NCBI GenBank assembly: GCA_963727765.1 | Contig: CAVSGZ010000008.1 | Coordinates: forward strand, 496,001 to 560,000 | Direction of reading: 5' to 3' | DNA from: FEN-299 sp963727765 | GTDB taxonomy: Bacteria > Acidobacteriota > Vicinamibacteria > Vicinamibacterales > Fen-181 | Length of the DNA: 64,000 bases | Shown: positions 1 to 7,892 of the stretch, in pieces | Layout: the number at the start of each line of letters is the position of its first letter | How positions within the stretch are numbered: position 1 is the first letter of the stretch | Translations under genes and position numbers: made by a program | Notes under the pieces: generated by a model | The model's input: only the letters and a program-made list of their open reading frames with translations | Told to the model about the DNA's origin: nothing | Databases searched by the model: none

Positions 1-764
1 CGACGATCGTCGGCAGCGCGCCGGCGTTGAGGGCGGTGTCGCTGGCCGTGCAACGCGCCGCGGGCAGCGACGTCACGGTCCTGTTCGAGGGAGAGAGCGG
101 CACGGGCAAGGAGCTGTTCGCCAGGGCCGTGCATGCGCTCAGCCCGCGCAGCCGGGGGCCGCTGGTGGCGATCAACTGCGCGGCGATCCCGGAAGGCCTG
201 CTGGAGAGCGAGCTGTTCGGCCACGAGCGCGGCGCCTTCACCGGCGCCTCGGGGCGCAAGATGGGCAAGTTCGAAGTCGCCGACGGCGGCACGATCTTCC
301 TCGACGAGATCGGCGACCTCTCGCTGCCCCTCCAGGCGAAGATCCTCCGGGTGCTCGAGACCCGGTCGTTCGAGCGCGTCGGCGGTCTGGCGACCATTCA
401 CGTCGACGTTCGGGTCGTGGCCGCCACCAACCGCCACCTGAGAGCCGCCGTGGCCGCCCGTCAGTTTCGGGAGGACCTGTTCTTCCGGCTCTCGGTGTTT
501 CCGATCCGAATCCCGCCCCTCCGCGAACGGACAGAGGACATCCTGCAGCTTGCGAGGCACTTCGTCGAGCGCTTCTGCCGCGAGATGAACAAGCCCGTGA
601 TGACGATCGACGACGCGGCGGACGAACGGCTGAGAGCCTATCGGTGGCCGGGCAACGTGCGGGAGTTGCAGAACTGCATCGAGCGGGCCGTGATCCTCTC
701 CGATGGCGGCCGCCTCCTGCCGCACCACCTGCACCTCGAGGCCGGCCCCGATCTTCCACGCTGA
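1..764 (+). CDS. Sigma-54 dependent transcriptional activator, AAA+ domain (5' end outside window)
   Basis: This is the C-terminal part of a bacterial enhancer-binding protein that uses ATP to open sigma-54 RNA polymerase promoters. The frame is open to the left edge (first full codon at base 3), so the N-terminal sensor domain is missing from view. Visible are a Walker A motif GESGTGKE near visible residue 30, the sigma-54 contact loop GAFTGA, a Walker B motif GTIFLDEIGD, and the C-terminal AAA+ lid with WPGNVRELQN. The protein stops about 20 residues after that motif, so the Fis-type helix-turn-helix that usually follows is absent. It may therefore act without direct DNA binding, as some flagellar activators do. 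It is convergent with aroB, whose stop lies 10 bases away. Confidence 0.93.
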   Translation, partial: TIVGSAPALRAVSLAVQRAAGSDVTVLFEGESGTGKELFARAVHALSPRSRGPLVAINCAAIPEGLLESELFGHERGAFTGASGRKMGKFEVADGGTIFLDEIGDLSLPLQAKILRVLETRSFERVGGLATIHVDVRVVAATNRHLRAAVAARQFREDLFFRLSVFPIRIPPLRERTEDILQLARHFVERFCREMNKPVMTIDDAADERLRAYRWPGNVRELQNCIERAVILSDGGRLLPHHLHLEAGPDLPR

Positions 765-774
765 CCTGGCGCCC

Positions 775-1875
775 TCAGGCGGCGGTCCCGCTGGCGTCGA
801 ACCCGACAGCGGCCAGCGCTTCCATCAGTTCGCCCTCGGTCACGTCCCCCGCGATCGACGTCGTGCCGATGCCGGTCGGCAGGACGAAGTTCAGACGGCC
901 GTCGATGATCTTCTTGTCGAGCCGCATGGCCGCCACCAGATCGCCGGCCGCCAGATCGGCGACAGGCGGGAGCGGCCCCAGCTTCATGATGAGCGCCCGC
1001 AGCGCCTCGGCGTCGGCTGCGGCGAGCAGCGCCCGGGAGACCGCCACCTGCGCGGCCACCAGCATGCCCCAGGCCACCGCCTCGCCGTGGCGGAAACGCT
1101 CGTATTCGGTGACCACCTCGATGGCGTGCCCGGCCGAGTGCCCGAAGTTCAGCACCCGGCGCGGGCCGTGTTCCCGCTCGTCCGCCGACACGATCGCGGC
1201 CTTGATGCGGCAGCACTCCGCGATGATCGGGCCCAGCGTCTCCTCGTCCGCCTCGGCCAGGTGCGGCACGACGGCCTCGACGCTCCTGAACAAGCCGCCG
1301 CTGCAGGCCATGCCGTACTTGATCACCTCGTAGAGCCCGGCGCGGTACTCGCGCCGCGGCAGCGTCTGCAGCACCGACGGATCGGCGGCCACGAGCAGCG
1401 GCGGGTGGAACGCGCCGACCAGGTTCTTGCCCGCGGCGAGATTCACGCCGACCTTGCCGCCGATCGACGCATCCACCTGCGCCAGCAGCGTCGTGGGCAC
1501 TTGCACCACGCCGATGCCGCGAAGATAGGTCGCGGCCGCGAAGCCCGCCGTGTCGCAGGTCACGCCGCCGCCGACGGCGACGATCACCGAGCCGCGGTCC
1601 GCCTCGGCGCGGACCAGCGCCTCGTAGATGTGCGACACCGACCCGAGATGCTTGTGACGTTCGCCGTCGGGCACCAGGATGGCCTCCGGCCGGCCGAGGG
1701 CCTCGCCGATCCGGTCACCGTGGATGCGCCAGACGACGGGGTTCGAGACCACAAGGCGCCTCGGGCCGACGCCGTAATCGTCGAGCAGGCGCCCGAGGCG
1801 GCCGGTCAGACCGTCGCCAATCAGTATGGGGTAGCCGCCGCTTGCGGCCCGCACATCGATACGCACCGGTTGCAT
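775..1875 (-). CDS. aroB: 3-dehydroquinate synthase
   Basis: AroB catalyses the second step of the shikimate pathway, converting DAHP to 3-dehydroquinate in the cytoplasm with NAD and a divalent metal. The protein is 366 residues, the usual length. Motifs include the NAD-binding GGGVTCD near residues 102-108, the active-site stretch with QVDASIGGK and AAGKNLVGAF, and the metal-binding NFGHSAGHAIE and RHGEAVAWGM. I chose the ATG at 1875, which begins MQPVRIDV, because it has a GAGG 8-12 bases upstream and matches the family start. The frame is open 63 bases further upstream, but that would overlap proS. It is divergent from proS with a 44-base gap. Confidence 0.95.
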   Translation of the reverse strand: MQPVRIDVRAASGGYPILIGDGLTGRLGRLLDDYGVGPRRLVVSNPVVWRIHGDRIGEALGRPEAILVPDGERHKHLGSVSHIYEALVRAEADRGSVIVAVGGGVTCDTAGFAAATYLRGIGVVQVPTTLLAQVDASIGGKVGVNLAAGKNLVGAFHPPLLVAADPSVLQTLPRREYRAGLYEVIKYGMACSGGLFRSVEAVVPHLAEADEETLGPIIAECCRIKAAIVSADEREHGPRRVLNFGHSAGHAIEVVTEYERFRHGEAVAWGMLVAAQVAVSRALLAAADAEALRALIMKLGPLPPVADLAAGDLVAAMRLDKKIIDGRLNFVLPTGIGTTSIAGDVTEGELMEALAAVGFDASGTAA

Positions 1876-1904
1876 CAGGGCCTCGCGGGTGGGACGAGTG
1901 TTGA

Positions 1905-1919
1905 TGGTAGGATAACGTA
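1905..1919 (+). promoter_or_regulatory. Putative extended -10 promoter of proS
   Basis: TAGGAT at 1908-1913 is preceded by TGG, giving a TGn extended -10 motif, and the proS ATG follows only 6 bases later. No convincing -35 box is visible. If real, the proS mRNA would start at or next to its start codon. Confidence 0.4.
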
Positions 1920-3452
1920 ATGGATGAGCGCATGACATCGGGCGGCGAAAAGAAGGGCAAGGGCGACGCGAAAGCGGGCTTGTCCGCCGAAGCCGCGAAG
2001 GCGAAGGCGGGCGGGGCCGAAGGCCAGGTGACCGAGATCACGCCGAGGAGCGAGGACTTCTCGCGCTGGTACACCGACGTGATCCGGCGCGCGGAACTGG
2101 CCGACTACTCCCCGGTCAAGGGGTGCATGGTCATCCGCCCCTACGGCTACGCGATCTGGGAACTGATCCAGCAGGGGCTCGACCGTCGCATCAAGGCCAC
2201 GGGCCACGTGAACGCCTACTTCCCGCTGCTCATCCCGCAGAGCCTGCTGACGAGGGAGGCCGATCACGTCGAGGGATTCGCGCCTCAGGTGGCGTGGGTC
2301 ACCCGGGGCGGCACCGAGGAGCTCGAGGAGCCGCTCGCCATCCGGCCGACGTCGGAAGCAATCATCGGGACGATGTACGCGAAGTGGATCCAGTCCTGGC
2401 GTGACCTGCCGATTCTCATCAACCAGTGGGCGAACATCGTGCGCTGGGAGAAGGTGACGCGCCTGTTCCTGCGGACGACCGAGTTCCTGTGGCAGGAGGG
2501 GCACACGGCCCACGAGACGGCGGAGGAGGCCCAGGAGGAGACGATCAAGATCCTCGGTCTCTACCGCGAGTTCGTCGAGACGGAACTGGCGATGCCGGTC
2601 ATCGAGGGGCGCAAGACCGCCGCCGAGAAGTTCGCCGGCGCCGCGGAGACCTATTCGATCGAGGCGCTGATGGGCGACGGGCGCGCGCTGCAGGCCGCGA
2701 CCTCGCACAACCTGGGGCAGAATTTCGCCAAGGCGTTCGGCATCCAGTTCCAGGCGCGCGACAAGTCGCTGCAGCACATCTGGGGCACGTCGTGGGGGAT
2801 CACCACGCGCCTCATCGGCGGCGTCATCATGATGCACGGCGACGACAACGGTCTCGTCTTCCCGCCGCGCATCGCGCCCTACCAGGTGGTGATCGTGCCG
2901 ATCCCGCGCGGCGACTGGCGCACGACGGTGCTGCCGCACGCGAAGGCGATTTTCGACGAGTTGACGGCGCAGGGCGTGCGCGTGATGCTCGACGACCGCG
3001 ACGCCTACACGCCGGGCTGGAAGTTCGCCGAGTGGGAGATGCGCGGCGTGCCCGTGCGGCTCGAGATCGGGCCGAAGGACATCGAGAAGGGGCAGGTGAT
3101 GCTGGCCCGCCGCGACACTCGCGAGAAAATGCCCGCCGGCCGCGATGGCCTGGCCGCGCGGATCGTGGATCTGCTGGCCGATATCCAGCGGACGCTCTTC
3201 GAGCGGGCGGTGAGGTTCCGCGAAGAGCACACGTCCGAGACCACCTCCTACGACGAGTTCAAGCAGATCATGGAGGGCCGTCCCGGCTTCGTCCTCGCGC
3301 CGTGGTGCGGGTCGGCGGAGTGCGAGGCCCAGATCAAGGCGGACACGCAGGCGACGGTCCGGAACCTGCCGCTCGAGGAGAGCGCCGGCGGGGTGTGCGT
3401 GCGCTGCGGCCAGCCCGGCATCGCGCGGGCGCGCTTCGCCAAAGCCTACTGA
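1920..3452 (+). CDS. proS: Prolyl-tRNA synthetase, archaeal/eukaryote-like type
   Basis: This class II synthetase charges tRNA-Pro. The 510-residue protein lacks the large insertion/editing domain of the long bacterial ProRS and matches the shorter archaeal/eukaryotic-like type. Motif 2 is around VRWEKVTRLFLRTTEFLWQE and motif 3 around HGDDNGLVFPPRIAP. The anticodon-binding domain follows. The C-terminal domain carries PWCGSAECE and CVRCGQPG, a cysteine arrangement typical of this type's zinc-like C-terminal fold, and the chain ends in an aromatic residue (AKAY). The first 30 residues are lysine- and alanine-rich and probably disordered. ATG codons exist at 1920 and 1932; the upstream one sits just after a -10-like box. 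Confidence 0.95.
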   Translation: MDERMTSGGEKKGKGDAKAGLSAEAAKAKAGGAEGQVTEITPRSEDFSRWYTDVIRRAELADYSPVKGCMVIRPYGYAIWELIQQGLDRRIKATGHVNAYFPLLIPQSLLTREADHVEGFAPQVAWVTRGGTEELEEPLAIRPTSEAIIGTMYAKWIQSWRDLPILINQWANIVRWEKVTRLFLRTTEFLWQEGHTAHETAEEAQEETIKILGLYREFVETELAMPVIEGRKTAAEKFAGAAETYSIEALMGDGRALQAATSHNLGQNFAKAFGIQFQARDKSLQHIWGTSWGITTRLIGGVIMMHGDDNGLVFPPRIAPYQVVIVPIPRGDWRTTVLPHAKAIFDELTAQGVRVMLDDRDAYTPGWKFAEWEMRGVPVRLEIGPKDIEKGQVMLARRDTREKMPAGRDGLAARIVDLLADIQRTLFERAVRFREEHTSETTSYDEFKQIMEGRPGFVLAPWCGSAECEAQIKADTQATVRNLPLEESAGGVCVRCGQPGIARARFAKAY

Positions 3453-3470
3453 CAGTCGGGGCGGTCTGGC

Positions 3471-3498
3471 CTGAGCCCTGAGTCTTGAGCCCTGAGCC
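3471..3498. repeat. Period-7 tandem repeat (4 units)
   Basis: Four 7-base units, CTGAGCC, CTGAGTC, TTGAGCC and CTGAGCC, lie head to tail in the gap between the convergent proS and the HEAT-repeat gene. This is one of several period-7 arrays in the window. Confidence 0.75.
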
Positions 3499-3502
3499 TC
3501 TT

Positions 3503-4555
3503 CTACCGTGGCGTGCCGATCAGGGCGATGGCGGCGTCCGGCCAGCGGGAGCGCAGCCGTCTGGTGATGGCGTGCCGCTCGTTCAGCTTCTCGCGAGCCG
3601 CGATCGTCCTGAACGCGATGGCGAGATGCTCCCGCCACCAGTCATCCTCGGGCGTTCTCGGCTTCGGTGACCGGCGCTCCGGCTGGCCGAGCAGGCGGGA
3701 GTAGGCCGCGGCAATCGGCTCGAGGCAGGTCTTGTCCCCGATCTCGGCGATCGCCGCGAGCATCTCGACCGGCGCCCGTCCGCCGCTCTCGATGGTCTCC
3801 CTCAGGTCGTAGAGCGCCACCGTGCTGCCCCGCGCCGCGAGCACCTGGTGCGCCACGGCCCGGGCGGTCATCCACTCGGTTCGCCGAATCTGGTCCTTCG
3901 ACTGGCGCTCCCGCTCGCGCACCCGCTGGATGATGCTGTGCAGCGTCGGCAGCGGCGCGTCTGCTCCCGCGGCGGCCAGCCACTGGCGCAGCGGGTCGGC
4001 GTCCTCCGGCAGGTGCCCGGCGGCCGCCTGCTCGAGCGCCTCGAGCGGAGGCCTGACGGCGGGTCCGCCGCCGCCGGTGACCGTGGCGCGGACGGCCTGG
4101 CTGGGATTGTCGCGCAGCCGCGCCGAGATGAGGCCGAGCGCCGGCCCCGGCACGTGTCTCAGCGACTCGAGCGCGGCCAACCGTGCCCCGTCGGCGCGCG
4201 CCGTGTCGACGGCTATGGCGGCCAGCCGGTCGAGCACCGAGGCGCCGCGCGGCGATTCGAGCAGGCGCCGCAGCACGCCCGCCGCCGCCGCGCGCACCGT
4301 GGCGTCCTCGCCCTCGAGGCACTCGAGCGCCGCATCGGCGGCCCGCGGATCGCCGATCGCCTCGAGCGCGGCGAGGGCGGCCGTCCGGGATGGCGTCGCC
4401 GGGCTCGACTTCAAGAGCGCCAGCAGCCCCTCGACGGCTCTCGTCCCGATGACCGACAGACGCGCAACGGCCGCATCACGCGCGACGTCGGTCCCCGACT
4501 CCAGGTCCTGGAGCAGCGCGGACACTTCACGGGCGGATGAACGTCTGATCACCAC
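3503..4555 (-). CDS. HEAT-repeat protein
   Basis: This 350-residue, alanine- and leucine-rich, helical protein has no signal peptide or membrane segment. The first 150 residues read as HEAT/PBS-lyase-like repeats, for example AALAALEAIGDPRAADAALE and the following stretch of paired helices. Such repeats form a scaffold for protein contacts, and the specific partner cannot be told from sequence. The C-terminal half is less regular, with an EREQSK helix and a basic stretch. The start is GTG at 4555, with GAGGA 8-12 bases upstream, inside the tatC stop region. It is therefore the third gene of the tatA-tatC operon and likely translationally coupled to tatC. A role linked to Tat export is suggested only by position. 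Confidence 0.85.
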   Translation of the reverse strand: MVIRRSSAREVSALLQDLESGTDVARDAAVARLSVIGTRAVEGLLALLKSSPATPSRTAALAALEAIGDPRAADAALECLEGEDATVRAAAAGVLRRLLESPRGASVLDRLAAIAVDTARADGARLAALESLRHVPGPALGLISARLRDNPSQAVRATVTGGGGPAVRPPLEALEQAAAGHLPEDADPLRQWLAAAGADAPLPTLHSIIQRVRERERQSKDQIRRTEWMTARAVAHQVLAARGSTVALYDLRETIESGGRAPVEMLAAIAEIGDKTCLEPIAAAYSRLLGQPERRSPKPRTPEDDWWREHLAIAFRTIAAREKLNERHAITRRLRSRWPDAAIALIGTPR

Positions 4556-4559
4556 GGCG

Positions 4560-5381
4560 TCATTCCTCGACTGGCTGCTTCCGGCGAGGCTTCCCGAAGA
4601 TCCAGGCGATCAGGATCGAGATGAGGTAGAGCCCGATCATCGGCAGGGCGAACAGCGTCTGCGTCAGCATGTCGCCGCTCGGCGTGATCACCGCGGCGAG
4701 GATGAAGATGATCAGGATGGCGTACTTGAAGCTCTTGATGAGGAACCGCGCGGTCACCAGGCCTATGCGGGCCAGCGCGTAGACGATGGCCGGCATCTGG
4801 AACACGAGCCCCATGCCGAGAATCATCTTGACGTACAGGTCGAAGACCGGCTCGATGCGCGGGAGGAAGGTGAGCTTGTCGGTGGCGAAGCTCGCGAAGA
4901 ACGTCCACATCCACGGAAAGAGCAGATAGTGGGTGAACGCGGCGCCGGCCAGGAACCCCACGGTCGCCAGCACGATGAACGGGATCGCGAGCTTCTTCTC
5001 CTTCGCGTAGAGCCCCGGCGCGATGAACAGCCAGACCTGCCACACGATGATCGGCATCGCCAGCATCAGGCCCGCCAGGAACGCCATCCACACCCAGAGG
5101 ATGAACGCCTCGGTCGGTTCGGTGTAGATGAGCGCGCTGTGCTTGGGGAGCAGCGCGTAGAGCGGGTCCATCACGAAGCTGTAGATCTTGTTGACGAAGG
5201 CGAACGCGATCAGGCACCCGACGGCGATGGCCGCGAAGCTGACCATCAGCCGCTTCCGGAGCTCGTCGAGATGCTCCAGAAATGTCATCTTCGCGCCGCC
5301 GCCTTCGGGCTCCTGGTCACCCCAGGCGCCCGAGGCGGAGGACGAGTCGTCGGCAGAGCGGGGAAACGGCAGAAGCGCCAT
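4560..5381 (-). CDS. tatC: Sec-independent protein translocase TatC
   Basis: TatC is the membrane receptor for twin-arginine signal peptides in the Tat export pathway. The 273-residue protein begins with about 30 extra hydrophilic residues and then has the hallmark MTFLEHLDELRKRL. Six hydrophobic helices follow, as expected for the family. The conserved periplasmic stretch EPTEAFILWVWMAF and the later FIAPGLYAKEKK are present. Its ATG overlaps the tatA stop by one base (TGATG), so the two are translationally coupled. Likely clients in this window include the RRQF-bearing Ntn hydrolase at 37896-39011. Confidence 0.97.
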   Translation of the reverse strand: MALLPFPRSADDSSSASGAWGDQEPEGGGAKMTFLEHLDELRKRLMVSFAAIAVGCLIAFAFVNKIYSFVMDPLYALLPKHSALIYTEPTEAFILWVWMAFLAGLMLAMPIIVWQVWLFIAPGLYAKEKKLAIPFIVLATVGFLAGAAFTHYLLFPWMWTFFASFATDKLTFLPRIEPVFDLYVKMILGMGLVFQMPAIVYALARIGLVTARFLIKSFKYAILIIFILAAVITPSGDMLTQTLFALPMIGLYLISILIAWIFGKPRRKQPVEE

Positions 5382-5758
5382 CAGCCGTGCTGGATCGTGT
5401 TATCGGGGGTCGGGACCGGGGTCGGCGGCTGGGCCGCCGCCGGGGCAGCCGCGGTCTGGGCCGGAGCGGGGACCGGGGCCGGCTCGGGCGCGACCGACGG
5501 CGCGGCCGGCTCGGGAGCGGGCGCGGGGGCCGACGCCTGCGCCGGCGTCGGGGCCCAGGAGGAGGCCGTGCGGGCCTTCTGCTGGTCGTCGACGCGGATC
5601 TCTTCCTCCAGCGTGTTCCGCAGCTCGTTCGAGGCGCGCTTGAACTCGGCAATGCTCTTGCCGAGCGACTTGCCCAACTCCGGCAGCTTTCTCGGGCCGA
5701 AGATGATCAGCGCGATCACGAAGATGACGATCAACTCCTGCATGCCGATGTTGCCCAT
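5381..5758 (-). CDS. tatA: Twin-arginine translocase subunit TatA/TatB-like
   Basis: This small Tat pore subunit has one N-terminal membrane helix (MQELIVIFVIALIIFG), the conserved FGP-[RK]-LPELG hinge and an amphipathic helix (GKSLGKSIAEFKRASNEL). After about residue 60 comes an unusually long tail of proline and alanine, roughly 60 residues, which is not part of the conserved fold. The ATG at 5758 has GGAG 8 bases upstream; the frame stays open further upstream but without family similarity. Only one TatA/B-type gene is seen here, so it may serve both roles. It leads the operon with tatC and the HEAT protein. Confidence 0.92.
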   Translation of the reverse strand: MGNIGMQELIVIFVIALIIFGPRKLPELGKSLGKSIAEFKRASNELRNTLEEEIRVDDQQKARTASSWAPTPAQASAPAPAPEPAAPSVAPEPAPVPAPAQTAAAPAAAQPPTPVPTPDNTIQHG

Positions 5759-5882
5759 CGCCTGCACTCCAAGCCCGCCCACGCGCCCCACCAGACGCGC
5801 GCGAACCTTCTCAGACGGCCGGACAAACCACGGCCGTTTCGGTGTTCCTGGTCTCTGCCCGAGGCCCTGCAACCTCCCTCGC

Positions 5883-5912
5883 ATTATAGGAGTCGGCCGC
5901 GGAAGGGGTCAA
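5883..5912 (-). promoter_or_regulatory. Sigma-70 type promoter of the tatA-tatC operon
   Basis: On the minus strand TTGACC (5907-5912) and TATAAT (5883-5888) are separated by 18 bases, close to consensus. The expected transcript starts near 5876, giving a leader of roughly 118 bases before the tatA ATG at 5758. Confidence 0.7.
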
Positions 5913-5944
5913 GCTCCGGCCGGGGTCGATAGCGCCGGAAGTCA

Positions 5945-5973
5945 TTGCGACACCGTGGTTTATCTGCTAGCAT
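5945..5973 (+). promoter_or_regulatory. Promoter of the S41 protease gene, leaderless type
   Basis: TTGCGA (5945-5950), a 17-base spacer and TAGCAT (5968-5973) precede the ATG at 5981 by only 7 bases. The transcript should start at or within a base or two of the start codon. Confidence 0.6.
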
Positions 5974-5980
5974 CGATTTC

Positions 5981-7634
5981 ATGCGCAGGTACGGAATCGC
6001 CTCAGCCGCCCTGTTCGTGGTCGTCGTGTGCGCCCTGGTGGGCGGCTTCCTCGGCCGGCGTACGCTGGCCACGACCGACCGCGTCCCCGATTACCGGGAG
6101 TTCACGACGGCGCTCGGCGCCGTCGAGGCCAACTACGTCGACCAGGTCGATTCCTCCCGCCTCGTCTACGGCGCCATCGGGGGCATGCTCCAGACGCTCG
6201 ACCCGCATTCGAACTTCATGGATTCCAAAGTACTACGCGCAGATGCGGGAGCGTCAGGAAGGTCACTACTACGGCCTCGGGATCTCGATCCAGGTCGTCG
6301 ATCTCGACATCAACGTCGTGTCGCTCTTCGAAGGCACGCCGGCCTACAAGAAGGGGATTCGTCGCGGCGATATCATCACCCGCATCGCCGGGGAGGACAC
6401 CCGGTCGTGGAAGGACGACCAGGGCAAGCCGCTCTCGGGGGCGGCGCTTTCCGACCGCGCCGTCAAGATGCTGAGGGGCCCGAAAGGCACGCTCGTGCAG
6501 GTCTCGCTCAAGCGCGCGGGCTACGATCGTCCCATCGACATCCAAGTGCCGCGCGACGAGATCACGATCCCGTCGATCACGGCCTCGTTCATGGTCGACC
6601 CCCAGACCGGCTACGTTCGCGTGCAGGAGTTTGCCGAGAACACCGATCACGACCTCGGCGTCGCGCTCGGCGAGCTGAAGGCGAAGGGGATGAAGCGCCT
6701 GCTGTTCGACCTCAGGGACAACCCCGGCGGCGCGCTCGATCAAGCGATCAGGGTCTCCAACCGCTTTCTGCCGGAAGGCTCCCTGATCGTGTACACGCGC
6801 GGCCGCGTGCCGAACTCCGACCAGGACTACTTCGCCACCGAGCGCAGCGCCTACACCGAGCTACCGATCATCGTCCTGACCAACCGCAGCAGCGCCAGCG
6901 CGTCGGAGATCGTCAGCGGCGCGATCCAGGACCACGACCGTGGCCTCATCGTCGGGGAGACGACGTTCGGCAAGGCGCTCGTGCAGTCGGTCTACCGGAT
7001 CAGCGAGGGAGCCGGCCTGGCGCTCACCACCGCCCGCTACTACACGCCGAGCAAGCGCCTGATCCAGCGCCCGTGGGACGGGACCTTCGACGACTATCTC
7101 AACTACAGGCTCCGCGACCAGATGCCGCGGACGCACCCGGCCGCCGACCTCCGCTACACCGACGCCGGTCGGAAGGTCTACAGCGGCGGCGGGATCGAGC
7201 CCGACGAACGGCTCGACGGCCCGGTCGAGGGTTTCAATCCGACGCAGTTCGGGCGCACGATTTACGCCCGCCAGACGTTCGGCAATTTTGCCGAGCGGTT
7301 CGTGGCCGAAGGCGACAACCGGATCGCCCCGCGCGCCGACCAGAAGCGCGTCGCGCGCGGGTTCGTAATCGACAACGCCACGCTCGACGAGTTCAAGACG
7401 TTCCTGGTGTCCCAGAAGGTCAAGGTGGATCAGGAGGCGTTTGCCAAGGACACCGAGTTCATTCGCGCCATGATTCACTACGAGGTCGACATGGCGCTGT
7501 TCGGCCTGTCTGAGGCGCGCCGCAACCTGCTCGCCAGCGACCCCCAGGCCCAGTTCGCCATGAAGCTGTTCCCGGAAGCCGACCGCCTCCTCCTGCTGCG
7601 GAAAGGGAAGGGGAGCAAGACCGTCAGTCACTAG
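5981..7634 (+). CDS. S41 family C-terminal processing peptidase, one frameshift at 6221-6225
   Basis: This is a carboxy-terminal processing protease (Ctp/Prc-like) that cleaves periplasmic or envelope proteins. Residues 1-25 form a signal/anchor helix (YGIASAALFVVVVCALVGG). The conserved DPHSNFMD lies in the first frame. The PDZ domain (GLGISIQV, FEGTPAYKKGIRRGD) and the catalytic domain with Ser in RSSASASEIVSGA and Lys in TTFGKALVQS lie in a second frame. Reading GATTC at 6221-6225 as GATC joins the frames as FMDPKYYAQM, the family sequence, and gives about 550 residues. The TAG at 7632-7634 ends the second frame. The frameshift is likely a sequence error or a fresh mutation. Confidence 0.88.
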
Positions 7635-7777
7635 CCGTAGGGCCCTTTCGGGCGCTTGCCACAAGAGCTTGCAGTTGTTAGACTGGCCGACGGTTGACCT
7701 GTCGGATATCGTCCAGCCGCGCGAGCGGGCGACCGCCCGTCTTGGGCGGCTGGTGTCGTTTCTAGTGAGGCGGGCCT

Positions 7778-7822
7778 GCCCTTCGGCACGCTCAGGGCGC
7801 CCCGAGCGGAGTCGAGGGGTGA
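7778..7822. repeat. REP-like palindromic element, copy 1
   Basis: This 45-base imperfect palindrome has outer arms like CCCTTCG and CGAGGGG and an inner GCTCAGGG facing CCCCGAGC. Near-identical elements occur at 13661-13701 and 39041-39082. It lies in the 258-base gap between the S41 protease and smc, where I see no gene. Confidence 0.7.
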
Positions 7823-7853
7823 AGGCGCGCCCTACCTACCTGGCCGTACGTAG

Positions 7854-7873
7854 GCCGGCCCCTCAGGGCCGGC
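7854..7873. repeat. Short GC-rich palindrome upstream of smc
   Basis: GCCGGCCC and GGGCCGGC flank a 4-base CTCA loop. It is followed by GGCGCAAGG, a string that also follows the REP element at 13705-13717, so these repeats occur in shared mosaics. It ends about 20 bases before the smc start. Confidence 0.5.
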
Positions 7874-7892
7874 GCAAGGGGTAAGAGTTCAG

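Noticed and set aside
2411..2415. GATTC in proS considered as another damaged site
   Set aside because: The frame is intact there and reads LPILINQ, a normal sequence. So GATTC as such is not always wrong; only sites where the frame breaks were counted.
1875..3638. A 587-codon open frame on the minus strand across proS
   Set aside because: It is the antisense shadow of proS in GC-rich DNA. The proS frame has all synthetase motifs; the minus frame has arginine/proline-rich nonsense composition.
3822..7634. A 1270-codon plus-strand open frame covering the HEAT, tatC and tatA region
   Set aside because: Only its last part, from about 6230, is coding (S41 protease second frame). The part before overlaps three well-supported minus-strand genes.
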